A stretch of 64,000 bases of DNA from Planctomycetota bacterium. GTDB lineage: Bacteria > Planctomycetota > UBA1135 > GCA-002686595. Below are positions 25,693-34,800 of this stretch, piece after piece. The stretch lies in the NCBI GenBank assembly GCA_020638835.1, contig JACKHV010000002.1:434001-498000 (forward strand), in the 5' to 3' direction. The translations under genes were made by a program, and so were the position numbers. The notes below the pieces were generated by a model that searched no databases, was not told the origin of the DNA, and was given only the letters and a program-made list of their open reading frames with translations. The number at the start of each line of letters is the position of its first letter. The first letter of the stretch is position 1.

Positions 25693-26085
25693 ATGCAGCG
25701 CCTCCTCAGCAGTCTCGCCGTCCTCTTCCTCGCGACGGCTTGCGCGACCACCTCGCCGGTCTCGATCAGCTCCGACCCGCCCGGCGCCGCGATCTACGTC
25801 GACGGGGCGCACTCGGGCTTCACGACGCCCGCGGTACTCTCGCTCGAGAAGAAACAGAATCACGTCGTCGCGATCGCGCTGAAGGGGTACGAGCGTGAAG
25901 AGCGCGCCATCGTGAACGACCCTGACTACGAGACGCTGCTGTGGCGCGAGATGTCGGTCCTCCCGAAGACCTGGCGCTTCCCGCTGTGGCTCAACCTCGA
26001 GGACTTCTTCGTCCCCGTGAAGAAGAAGTACCTGCTCAAGCCGTCGCGCATCTTCGTGCGCCTCGACCGCACGGCCGACCGTTGA
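25693..26085 (+). CDS. PEGA-domain lipoprotein
   Basis: 130 residues. The signal peptide ends in the lipobox TAC (Cys 17). Residues 22-75 form a PEGA-type beta domain: VSISSDPPGAAIYVDGAHSGFTTP is its hallmark, seen here in the shorter pieces SSDPPGAAIYVDG and TPAVLSL. The C-terminal part is basic and aromatic (FPLWLNLEDFFVP). PEGA domains are often found in surface-layer or envelope proteins. The stop overlaps the start of gmhB by 4 bp. Confidence 0.8.
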   Translation: MQRLLSSLAVLFLATACATTSPVSISSDPPGAAIYVDGAHSGFTTPAVLSLEKKQNHVVAIALKGYEREERAIVNDPDYETLLWREMSVLPKTWRFPLWLNLEDFFVPVKKKYLLKPSRIFVRLDRTADR

Positions 26086-26660
26086 GCACGGCTGCGCGCC
26101 CCGCCGTCTTCCTCGACCGCGACGGCACGATCAACGTCGAGCGCGACTACCTCGACGATCCTTCCGAGGTCGAGCTGATCCCCGGTGCCGCGGAAGCGAT
26201 CCGCGAGCTGAACGTCGCCGGATTCCCGGTGGTCGTCGTCACGAACCAGAGCGGGATCGCCCGCGGCATGTTCGACGAATCGCGCCTGGCCGAGATCACG
26301 CGACGCCTCGACGAGCTGCTGGCGGCGCGCGGCGCGAAGATCCTCGCCAGCTACTACTGCCCGCACCATCCGGACTACGGCGGCGAGCGCTACCAGCGCG
26401 TCTGTGACTGCCGCAAGCCCGGATCCGGCATGCTCGAGCAGGCAGCCCGTGAGCACGGGCTCGACCTCTCCGCGAGCTGGATCATCGGCGACTCGCTGCG
26501 CGACCTCGAAGCGGGCGCGGCCGTCGGTGCGCACGGCATCCTGGTCGCGACGGGCAAGGGTGCGGAACAGTACGCGGCAGCGCGGGCTCGCGGTGAAGCG
26601 CCCGAGGACTTCGCGGCGGACCTAGGCGCCGCCGTGCGCCTCGTCCTCGGCAGGACCTGA
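26082..26660 (+). CDS. gmhB: D-glycero-beta-D-manno-heptose 1,7-bisphosphate 7-phosphatase-like HAD protein
   Basis: Removes the 7-phosphate from heptose bisphosphate on the way to ADP- or GDP-heptose for lipopolysaccharide core or glycans. 192 residues from a TTG start at 26082, overlapping the PEGA gene stop as TTGA; this gives the normal GmhB length and puts the HAD motif FLDRDGT at residues 10-16. VVTNQSGIARG, the zinc-loop residues in YYCPHHPDYGGERYQRVCDCRKP (in pieces YYCPHHP and CDCRKP) and IGDSLRDLEAG are present. Its last 39 bp overlap the end of the convergent GT2 gene. Confidence 0.92.
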   Translation: MSTAARPAVFLDRDGTINVERDYLDDPSEVELIPGAAEAIRELNVAGFPVVVVTNQSGIARGMFDESRLAEITRRLDELLAARGAKILASYYCPHHPDYGGERYQRVCDCRKPGSGMLEQAAREHGLDLSASWIIGDSLRDLEAGAAVGAHGILVATGKGAEQYAAARARGEAPEDFAADLGAAVRLVLGRT

Positions 26661-27662
26661 GCGCTCGTAGATGCGCTCGATGCGGTACTGCCGCAGGCTG
26701 CGCGCGTTGGTGTAGATGATGATTTCGCCGACGAGGCCGAAGCCGATCACCTGCACGCCGAGCATGAACAGCAGCATGCCGATCAGGAAGATCGGGCGGT
26801 TGTAGAGCCCGGCCTCCTCCATGAAGAGCTTCTGCAGGACGAGCACGCCGCAGATCCCGCCGCCGATCGTCGCGAAGAGCGCGCCGAGCGTTCCGAAGAA
26901 GCGCAGCGGCTTGTGCGTGAAGTGCGTGAGGAAGACGACGCCGAGCACGTCGAGCAAGCGACGCACGTAGACGCCGACGCCGAAGAAGCCGGTGCCGCCC
27001 CACTCCTGCAGGTGACGCACCTTCACCTCGACGACGCGGTAACCCTGCCGATGCGCGGTGACCGGCAGGAAGCGGTACTGGTCGCCGTAGATCGCGAACT
27101 CCTCGAGCACCTCGCGTCGTACGGCGCGGAAGTAGCAGTTCAAGTCGTGGAAGGGCGCGCCGACGATGCGTCGCATCAACAGGTTGAAGCTGGCGGACTG
27201 AACTCGGTTCAGCATCGGGTCGACGCGCGGGCTGCGCCACGGCGCGACGAAGTCGGCGCCCTCGTCGATCGCCACGAGCAGGCTCTCGATCTCGCGCGGG
27301 TCGACCTGCACGTACTGCGGCGAGGTGACGATCACGCGGCCGCGGGCGTGTTCGAGGCCGGTCGCCAGGCAGGCCGACTCGCCGAAGGATTGTTGGAACG
27401 CGATCGCTTGGACGTGGCCGGGATGCTCGGCGACGAGCGCTTCCGCTTCCTTCCAGGCCGGACCGCGGTGTCCGTCGAAGACGAAGATGAAGTCGTGCGA
27501 CTTGCCGAGGCGCTCGAGCTCGGCGGAGAGTGCGCGGTAGACCTCGAGAACCTTCGCGTCGACGGTCAGGACCGGCACGATCACGGAGACGTCGAGGTCC
27601 GGCGTGGGGCGCGGCGCGACTTCGACGACCGGCGGCGCTTCGGGGGTGCTGAGCTCGGTCAT
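26622..27662 (-). CDS. GT2-family membrane glycosyltransferase, catalytic motifs diverged
   Basis: 346 residues. A GT-A/GT2 domain (25-240) is followed by two C-terminal membrane segments (about 260-285 and 295-320), as in DPM1/GtrB-type polyprenyl-phosphate glycosyltransferases. Relative to its neighbour the nucleotide-sugar motifs are changed: FVFDGHRG replaces the DDxSxDGS strand and TSPQYVQVDP replaces the DGDLQNDP metal-binding DxD. PWRSPR (the product-side Arg) is kept. It may be catalytically weak, use another sugar or act as a partner of the adjacent GT2, with which it overlaps by 4 bp. Confidence 0.8.
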   Translation of the reverse strand: MTELSTPEAPPVVEVAPRPTPDLDVSVIVPVLTVDAKVLEVYRALSAELERLGKSHDFIFVFDGHRGPAWKEAEALVAEHPGHVQAIAFQQSFGESACLATGLEHARGRVIVTSPQYVQVDPREIESLLVAIDEGADFVAPWRSPRVDPMLNRVQSASFNLLMRRIVGAPFHDLNCYFRAVRREVLEEFAIYGDQYRFLPVTAHRQGYRVVEVKVRHLQEWGGTGFFGVGVYVRRLLDVLGVVFLTHFTHKPLRFFGTLGALFATIGGGICGVLVLQKLFMEEAGLYNRPIFLIGMLLFMLGVQVIGFGLVGEIIIYTNARSLRQYRIERIYERSGPAEDEAHGGA

Positions 27663-28609
27663 CGCCCGGCGCGCTCCGTGAGGGGGACGCGCGCTTCCGA
27701 CACGCTGAACATGTCACTCGCGCGCACGGCGAGTTCCGCGAGCAGGCCCAGCAGGAAGAAGTACACGCTGGCCATGGTGCACAGCATGAAGTACGTGACG
27801 TAGAGCTGGCCCGAGGCTCCGAAGCTCCCGGATCCACCGACGAGGATCGCGAGGTGCGCGAGCGCGCCGACGAGGAACGGCAGCGCGAGCAACATGAAGT
27901 ATTGCAGCGGACGACGCGAGAAGCCCGCCAGCAGCTTGATCGCGAACAGGTCGAAGAACACTCGACGCACACGACCGATGCCGTACTTGCTGGACCCGAA
28001 GCGCCGCGCCCGGTGGTTCACGACGAGTTCACACACACGCGCGCCGTTCGCCGCCGACATGGCCGGCAGGAAGCGGTGCTGTTCCGCGTAGATCGGCAAG
28101 CGCGCGATGACCTCGCGGCGGAAGACCTTCAGCGTGCACCCCGTGTCGTGGATCGGCACGCCGGTGACGAGCGCGATCAGGCGGTTGGCGACGATCGACG
28201 GCAGCCGCCGCAGGATGAAGCCGTCCTGGCGACTCTTGCGCCAGCCGGCGACGACGTCGTAGCCGCGCTCCAGCGTCTCGAGCATGCGCGGGATGTCCGC
28301 GGGGTCGTTCTGCAGGTCGCCGTCGATCGTCACGACGATCCGACCGCGGCTGTGTTCGAATCCGGCGGCCATCGCGGCGGTCTGCCCGGCGTTGCCGCCG
28401 AACTCGATCACGCGCACGGCGGGATCGGTGCGCCAGAGCCCCAGCATGACCCCCAGCGAGCCGTCGCGGGACGCGTCGTCGACGTAGACCACCTCCCAGG
28501 CGAGGCCGGTGGGCTCGAGCGCCGCCCGCAGCTCCTGGTGCAGGATGGGCAGGTTCTCTTCCTCGTCGTGGACGGGGACCACGACGCTGATGTCGACGAG
28601 GGGGGTCAT
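27659..28609 (-). CDS. GT2-family polyprenyl-phosphate glycosyltransferase (GtrB/DPM-like)
   Basis: 316 residues from ATG 28609, which gives the standard opening VDISVVVPVHDEEENL; the open frame extends upstream without homology. Catalytic motifs are complete: VDDASRDGS (first Asp pair), IDGDLQNDP (DxD) and GWRKSRQDG. Two C-terminal membrane segments lie at about 228-255 and 272-300. Such enzymes transfer a hexose from a nucleotide sugar to polyprenyl phosphate, producing the donor that GT-C enzymes such as the one at 24161-25585 use. Divergent from the pseudo-kinase gene. Confidence 0.88.
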   Translation of the reverse strand: MTPLVDISVVVPVHDEEENLPILHQELRAALEPTGLAWEVVYVDDASRDGSLGVMLGLWRTDPAVRVIEFGGNAGQTAAMAAGFEHSRGRIVVTIDGDLQNDPADIPRMLETLERGYDVVAGWRKSRQDGFILRRLPSIVANRLIALVTGVPIHDTGCTLKVFRREVIARLPIYAEQHRFLPAMSAANGARVCELVVNHRARRFGSSKYGIGRVRRVFFDLFAIKLLAGFSRRPLQYFMLLALPFLVGALAHLAILVGGSGSFGASGQLYVTYFMLCTMASVYFFLLGLLAELAVRASDMFSVSEARVPLTERAGR

Positions 28610-28732
28610 CGCGGGATCTACCCGGGGTCCATCGGCCGCCGTCCCGAATGGGTGTAGGCCGATCGAAGCGGGGCGGCCATTCTGGGCGTCGGGCCGGGCC
28701 GAAAGGGCCCGATTCCGGGCGCTTTCCCAGCT

Positions 28733-28759
28733 TTGAGACAAGCGCGAATCAGGTATGAT
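28733..28759 (+). promoter_or_regulatory. candidate promoter for the pseudo-kinase/regulator/TPR operon
   Basis: TTGAGA (28733-28738) and TATGAT (28754-28759) each match the sigma-70 consensus at 5 of 6 positions, but the spacer is only 15 bp. The -10 ends 8 bp before the ATG, so a transcript from here would be nearly leaderless. Confidence 0.4.
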
Positions 28760-28767
28760 CGCTCCCC

Positions 28768-30345
28768 ATGGCCGCTTCCCAACTGCCCCCCGACCGCTCC
28801 GACTGGGCGCTCCTCTTGGGGCCCGGGGAGGATCTGGAACGCCTCGCGCCCCTGCTGGAGGCGCTCGAGACGACCCGCGGCGTCGACCAACCGCTCGGGA
28901 TCGACGTCCTCGACGACCTGAGCCAGTTGTTCTCCGAGCTGCCGGACCGCGGCCGACTGGTGCTGCACGCGGCTTGGCTGCCGCTCGAGGACCTCGGGCT
29001 CGTGCGCCGCTTCCTCGACTCCGAACCCGGCTGGGAACTCGTGCTCGTCGGGCTCGATCCCGGCGCGACCGTCCCGCGCCGCTTGCTGCGCTTGCCGGGG
29101 ACGCGCTGGTTCAGCGACCCGCTCGACGTCGACCAGCTCGACGAGCTGCTCAGCGCGCCCGACGTGCGCATCCCGATCGACGAAGAGGACGACGAAGACG
29201 ACGAAGACGACGACTACGCTGACGTCGATCCTCTCACTGCCGCGCTCGACGCTTCGCTCGACGACGACGAGATCGCCGCCTTCCGCGAGGATCCACCGGA
29301 CGGCGACTGGACGTTCGAGGACGAGGAAGCCGACGGCGACCTCGAAGAACTCGAAGAGCTCGAGCACGAAACCGAGCGCGCGGCCGCCGAGGACGACGCC
29401 GCCGAAGAACGCGAACAGGACGCGCTCTTCGACGAGGAGATCGAGCGCATCCTGGCGCTCCCGCCGCAGCCGACGGGCTCCAACTCCGACTCGCCGCGAG
29501 CGGCCAGCGCCGCGGTCGCGACCAAGCTCGAGCGTCCGCCCTCAGGCGAACGCGCCGCGCCCAAGGATCCCTTCGGCGCCCTGCTGCGCGACGTCGCCGC
29601 GCACGAGCTCCCCGCGGAAGTCGCCGCGGAAGCGACGGAGTCGCCCGAAGGACCGCCCGCCGGCGAACCGCTCGCGCAGGCGATCAGCCCCGCGCCGGCG
29701 CCCTACTTCAAGAACCAGGTCGCCGACCTCGCGGACATCGCGCTGCGCATCGAGCTGTCGCTGGAGATGGCGCGCGAGCGCGCGCTGCTCGAGGGCGACA
29801 TGCCCGCTCTCGACGACCTCGAGCTCGAAGTGCAGCGCCTCGCGCAGTTCACCCGCACGCTCGGCTACCTCTCGTCGCCGCCGATGGCCGGTCGCCAACG
29901 CATCGCGCTCGGTGAGATGGTCGAGGAGATGCTCGCCGAGGCCGGCAACGACGAACACTCGCCGCGCTACCTCTGGCGCTCCGACGGACCGCTCCACGTG
30001 CGCTGCGACAAGACGCTGATGCACCACGCGCTCGAGGCCGTACTCTACCTCGTGCACCACTGCGCGAGCGCGGCGGGCACGGTGCGCGTCGAAGGGCGCG
30101 AGTCCGGCCCCGGCAAGGCGCCGAGCGGCCACGTGGAGCTGACCTTGCGCTTCCCCCCGGGTCCCCTCTCGGACCTCGATCCGCGGGCCGCGGTCGTGCC
30201 CTACGCGCTGCGCACGCTGCTGCCGGAGCTGGGTCCGAACGCCCTCGCGGCCGCGACGGGGATCCTGCGCGGCCAGGGCGGCGAGCTCTCTCTCAACACC
30301 TCGGGCGAGGAGTGGGTCTGGCGCCTGCGCCTGCCGCGCGCCTGA
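28768..30345 (+). CDS. pseudo-histidine-kinase-like regulator
   Basis: 525 residues. Residues 12-130 look like a receiver-type fold lacking the phosphorylation Asp. Residues 137-230 are extremely acidic, including a run of Glu and Asp. Residues 310-525 follow the outline of a histidine kinase: a helical pair (ADIALRIELSLEMA, LELEVQRLAQFTRTLGYL), an ATPase-like opening (CDKTLMHHALEAVLYLVHH) and a closing segment (GQGGELSLNTSG, RLRLPRA). The phospho-accepting His, the N-box Asn, DxGxG and GxGLG motifs are all absent. I infer a protein-binding pseudo-kinase. It lies 43 bp upstream of a sigma-54 regulator, its probable partner. Confidence 0.6.
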   Translation: MAASQLPPDRSDWALLLGPGEDLERLAPLLEALETTRGVDQPLGIDVLDDLSQLFSELPDRGRLVLHAAWLPLEDLGLVRRFLDSEPGWELVLVGLDPGATVPRRLLRLPGTRWFSDPLDVDQLDELLSAPDVRIPIDEEDDEDDEDDDYADVDPLTAALDASLDDDEIAAFREDPPDGDWTFEDEEADGDLEELEELEHETERAAAEDDAAEEREQDALFDEEIERILALPPQPTGSNSDSPRAASAAVATKLERPPSGERAAPKDPFGALLRDVAAHELPAEVAAEATESPEGPPAGEPLAQAISPAPAPYFKNQVADLADIALRIELSLEMARERALLEGDMPALDDLELEVQRLAQFTRTLGYLSSPPMAGRQRIALGEMVEEMLAEAGNDEHSPRYLWRSDGPLHVRCDKTLMHHALEAVLYLVHHCASAAGTVRVEGRESGPGKAPSGHVELTLRFPPGPLSDLDPRAAVVPYALRTLLPELGPNALAAATGILRGQGGELSLNTSGEEWVWRLRLPRA

Positions 30346-30388
30346 TCACCACGGCCCCCCCGGTCCGGCTCCAGTCCGCCGACGGGCG

Positions 30389-31885
30389 GTGTCGATGTTC
30401 TTGGACGTGTCCAAGCCCCTCGACAGCCCCCAGGCCCGCGTGCTGATCGTCGACGACGATCCGGACCAGGCCGCCGAGCTCGCCGATCGCCTGGAGCGCT
30501 CCGGATGCGCCGTGGAGAGCTGTGGAGGCGGCGCGCGTCTGGAACGACTCGTTCGCGCCGAACGCTTCGACGCTGTGTTGTCGGACCAGGACACCGCGCC
30601 GCTCGAGCGCTTCCAGCCGCTGCTCGAGAGCCCGGATCCACCGGCGTTGATCCTGCTCGCCGGCTTCGGCTCGATCCACGACGCGGTGCAGGCCGTGCGC
30701 GCGGGCGCGGCGGACTACCTCTCTCGACCGGTGTCCGACGAGCAGCTCTCGATCGCGTTGCGGCGCGCGCTCGAGGAGCGTCGGCTGCGAACCGAGAACG
30801 CGCGGCTCCGTGCGGACCTCGGCGAGCGCTTCCAGCTCGGTTCGATCCTGTCGCGCGCACCCGCGATGATGCGCGTCTTCGAGACGATTCAAGCCGTCGC
30901 CGACACGCGCGCCACGATCCTGATCGAGGGCGAGAGCGGCACCGGCAAGACGATGCTCGCGCGCGCTGTGCATCAGCACTCCTCGCGTGCCGAGCGTCCC
31001 TTCGTCGAGGTCAACTGCGGCGCCCTGCCCGACTCGCTGCTCGAGAGCGAGCTGTTCGGTCACGTGCGCGGCGCGTTCACCGGCGCGGTTCGCGACAAGC
31101 CCGGCAAGTTCGAGGCGGCGGAAGGCGGGACGATCTTCCTCGACGAGATCGCGTGCGCTTCGCTCGACCTGCAGGTGAAGCTGCTGCGCGTGCTGCAGGA
31201 CCGCGTGTTCGAGCGCGTCGGCGACACCACCACGCGTCAGGCGGACGTGCGCATCATCGCCGCCGCGAACGTCGACCTCGCCGAGGAAGTGCGCGAGCAG
31301 CGCTTCCGACAGGACCTCTTCTACCGCCTCAAGGTCGTGTCGCTCGAGGTGCCCCCCTTGCGCGAACGCCGTGGAGACGTGCCGCTGCTCGCGGAGTACT
31401 TCTTGAACAAGTTCCGCCGCGAGTACGCCCGGGGCGTGACGGGCTTCTCCCCCGCCGCGCTGGCGGCCATCACGGCGCACGACTGGCCGGGCAACGTCCG
31501 CGAGCTGGAGCACTGCCTCGAGCGCAGCGTGCTGCTCGCAGCCGGAGACCGCATCGAGGCCCGGGACCTGCCACCCGAACTCGCAGCCGGCGCCGGATCG
31601 GACGGATCCGCCGCGATCTCGCCCGATCGCCCGCCGCTGGACGCGCTGCCCGGCATCCGCCCGCTCAAGGACGCGCTGGAGCACTCCGAGCGCGAACTGA
31701 TCCTCTCCGCCCTGCGTGCGACCGCGGGCTCGCGGAAGGAAACGGCGGATCGCCTGGGTGTGAACCGCACGACCTTGTTCAACAAGATGAAGAAGTACAA
31801 CCTGATGGACCTCGAGTTCGACGGCGAGCCCGCCGCTGACGACGAATCGGGTCCTGAGTCCCCCTTCCCGCGGTCATGCGGCTGA
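30389..31885 (+). CDS. sigma-54-dependent response regulator (PrsR-like)
   Basis: 498 residues from GTG 30389 (an ATG two codons later is also possible). The receiver (17-130) has the acidic Asp pair and an Asp at 66, but the switch Thr/Ser is Ala 91 and the conserved Lys is Arg 113. The AAA+ domain is intact: GESGTGKT, GAFTGA at residues 228-233, a Walker B region FLDEIACAS, and the DWPGNVRELEH sensor helix. The Fis-type helix-turn-helix is ETADRLGVNRTTLFNKMKK. Overlaps the TPR gene by 10 bp. By context it is the likely activator of the exopolysaccharide genes; phosphorylation control is uncertain. Confidence 0.92.
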   Translation: MSMFLDVSKPLDSPQARVLIVDDDPDQAAELADRLERSGCAVESCGGGARLERLVRAERFDAVLSDQDTAPLERFQPLLESPDPPALILLAGFGSIHDAVQAVRAGAADYLSRPVSDEQLSIALRRALEERRLRTENARLRADLGERFQLGSILSRAPAMMRVFETIQAVADTRATILIEGESGTGKTMLARAVHQHSSRAERPFVEVNCGALPDSLLESELFGHVRGAFTGAVRDKPGKFEAAEGGTIFLDEIACASLDLQVKLLRVLQDRVFERVGDTTTRQADVRIIAAANVDLAEEVREQRFRQDLFYRLKVVSLEVPPLRERRGDVPLLAEYFLNKFRREYARGVTGFSPAALAAITAHDWPGNVRELEHCLERSVLLAAGDRIEARDLPPELAAGAGSDGSAAISPDRPPLDALPGIRPLKDALEHSERELILSALRATAGSRKETADRLGVNRTTLFNKMKKYNLMDLEFDGEPAADDESGPESPFPRSCG

Positions 31886-34800
31886 AACACCTCTTCTTCC
31901 TCGCCCTGCTCGTCGGCATCCCGATCGCGTACTTCGCGACGCGGTCGGAGCCGCTGACGCCGCGGCAGGAGCTCGAGCTCCTGCGCGTCTCGATCGGGTC
32001 CGAGCGTCCGAACGAGGACCACACGCTCCGCAAGCTCGAGCGATTGACGCGCGACGCACGCGAGGCGGACGACTTACCGCTCGTCGCCGACTTGCTCGAC
32101 GTCCGGGCGACGTACCTCACGAGCATCGGGTCCGCCGAACGCGCGCGCGAAGACCTCGAAGAACTCCTGCGCGACCACCGCCCCGGCGACCCGCAGCTGC
32201 GACTGCGCGCAGCGCTGACCGACGTCGACGCGGGGCACGAACGCGAGGGCTTGAAGAGCCTCGAGCGACTGGTCGCGGACCACCCCGAGATGCTCGCCGC
32301 GTGGGTCGAGCTCGGCGCGCTGCAACAGCGCTCTGCGGACACGAAGCTGAACAAGGCGGGAGCCCTGCTGCGTCCGTTGCTGGTGGAGTCCGACTACCTG
32401 GTCGCCGTCGACCTTCTCCACAAGCTTGCCGCCCAGGATCCCGAGGACCGCCTGCGCACCGCGACGATCTTCGCCGTCCGCCGCCTGTTCCGTACGGCCG
32501 ACGAGACCGAACTCGCGCGGGCATTGACGCTCACCGACCAGGCTTCGGCCGAGCTCGCGGAAGCGCGCGGCGCCTTCGCTTCGAGCTTCGCGCTCGGCCT
32601 CGACCGCCGGGCGATCCACGGCTTCTTGCGGATCCTGATCGACGCGGGAGAGACGGACCTGGCAGTGCAGACCGGCCTGCTCGGGCTACAGTCGCCCGCG
32701 CTGCGCGACAACCACGAGACGGTGCAGCTGCTGATCGAAGTGCTGCTCGCGCGCGAGGACTACGTCGACGCCGCGCGAGTCGCGACGCTCTCCCTCGAGT
32801 CGACGCAGGCCCAGGACGCGGACCACCTGCGCCTGCTCTGCCTCGCGCTCTACCGCGGAGAGATCTGGGGCCGCCTGCTCACCACGGCGGCCAAGCTCTC
32901 CTCGATCGGGCGCGGCGAGGACCCGGCGATCGCCAAGTTCTACATGGCGTTCACCTACTGCAACACGGACAAGGCACGCCGCGGCGCGGCGATGCTGCGC
33001 GACTACGCGACGTCGCGGGTGAGCGAACCCTTCCCCGGCGCGCGCGCGAAAGCGTGGTTCACGATCGCCAAGGTCGCGCGCGACGTGAACGACGCAGCCG
33101 GTGAGCAAGAGGCGCTGCGCGGCGGCCTGGGCATCGAGCCCGAGAACCGCGGCGCGGAGTGGATCCGCCTCGCCGAGCTGCAGGAGAGCGTTACGCACGG
33201 CGGCTACCGCGCACCGCTCGAGTCCTACTCGCGGGGCATGTCGCAGGCGTCGCGCTTCACCGGCCAGCTCTTCGACAAGTGGGTCGAGCTGGGCGAGAAG
33301 GTCATCGCTGCCGGCGGACGCGACGTGGAGTCGATCGACCGTGCCCTGCGAGCCGGCGCGCGGATCTACCCGATCGGCGACGTCGACCCCTACTTGTTCT
33401 ACCGGCTGGCGGAGCGGAACCTCGAAGCTGGGCGCGTCGCGTCCGCGACGACGATCCTCGGACGCTTGCTCGAGGTCTACCCGGGCCTGCTGCCGGCCGT
33501 CGACCTACGCATTCGTTGTTTCCAAGAACAAGGGCGCCGGAACGAAGTGGTCGAGTGGATCGTGCACCGCGCGGAACTCGCCGGACCCGACGATCGCACG
33601 CGCGAGCTGCTCGCCTCGGTCGACGAGTCCGAGCTGTCCGGCGCGCAACGCGTGCGCTTGATGTCGATGGACCCCGACACGATCGGACGCCTCGAAGTCG
33701 CACGCGCGCTGATCGCTGCGGGCGAGGACGAACGCGCGCTGATCGCGTTGGAAGCCGCGACCGGAAGGAAGAGCGACGCGGAGCGCCTCGAGGAAGGGAA
33801 CATCCTCTTCCGCCTCGGCCGCTTCGAAGACGCGCTCGACACTTACACCGCGATCGACCGCAGCGGCCCGGTCGCCCCGCAAGCGCTGCGGCAGATGGTG
33901 CTCGCTGCCAGCTACGTCGGGAAGTATCGACGCATTCCCGCGTTGTTCGAAGACGTGCTCGGCACCCCCGGCCGCGACGAAGACCTGTTGTTGACCGCCG
34001 GCGACCTCTCCTTGCGCATCGGCGAGTCGGCGGAAGCGCTGCGGTACTACGAGGCGTACGAACGGAACGGCGCACTCGACCCCGAAGTCCTGTTGAAGCG
34101 CGCTACGGCGGCGCTGCTCGGCGGAGAGTCCGCCGGACCCGCGCACCGCGAAGAACTCGACACGCTCGCGCGCTCCGCGATCGACCGCGCGGAAGCCCTG
34201 ACCGCCTCACCCGAAGTTCTGGTCTCACGGCTTCTGTTCGCGCTCTCCACGGGCGACGAACGCGAGCGCAACTTCGCCGCGCGACAGATCGCGGCCTACG
34301 ACTCCAAGTCGACGCCCTTGCTGCGCGCGCTCGCTGCGGCGTCGACGGAGTCCTGGACGGAAGTGCGCGGCATCCTCGACGGCGAACTCGCCGACGCGTC
34401 CTTCGCCGCGCCCGACGGGGCGGTTCCGGGCCTGCTCCGGATCATCGCGTACAGCAAGCTGGGCTCCACCAAGTTCGTCGTCCCGCCGGCCTTCGGCAAG
34501 GCGGGCAACGACTGCCTCACCTTCTGGAACGGGACGCCCACTCAGCCGCGCGAGCACGCGCAGGTCGCGGCGCTGCTGCTCGCCGCCGAGACGCCCGGCT
34601 TCGAGTCGTACGTGCTCGAGGCGCTGAAGCAGTTCACGCCCGAGACCGCGGGAGACCTCTGGCCCGCCTTCCTCGAGGCGCGCGTGCTGACGCGACTCGG
34701 CGAGGACTGGCACGCGCGTGAGAGCGCGCTGCGCGTCACGGAGAAGAATCCGGACTTCCTGCCCGGTTGGGCGCTGCTCGAGCGCATCGAAGTGAAGCGC

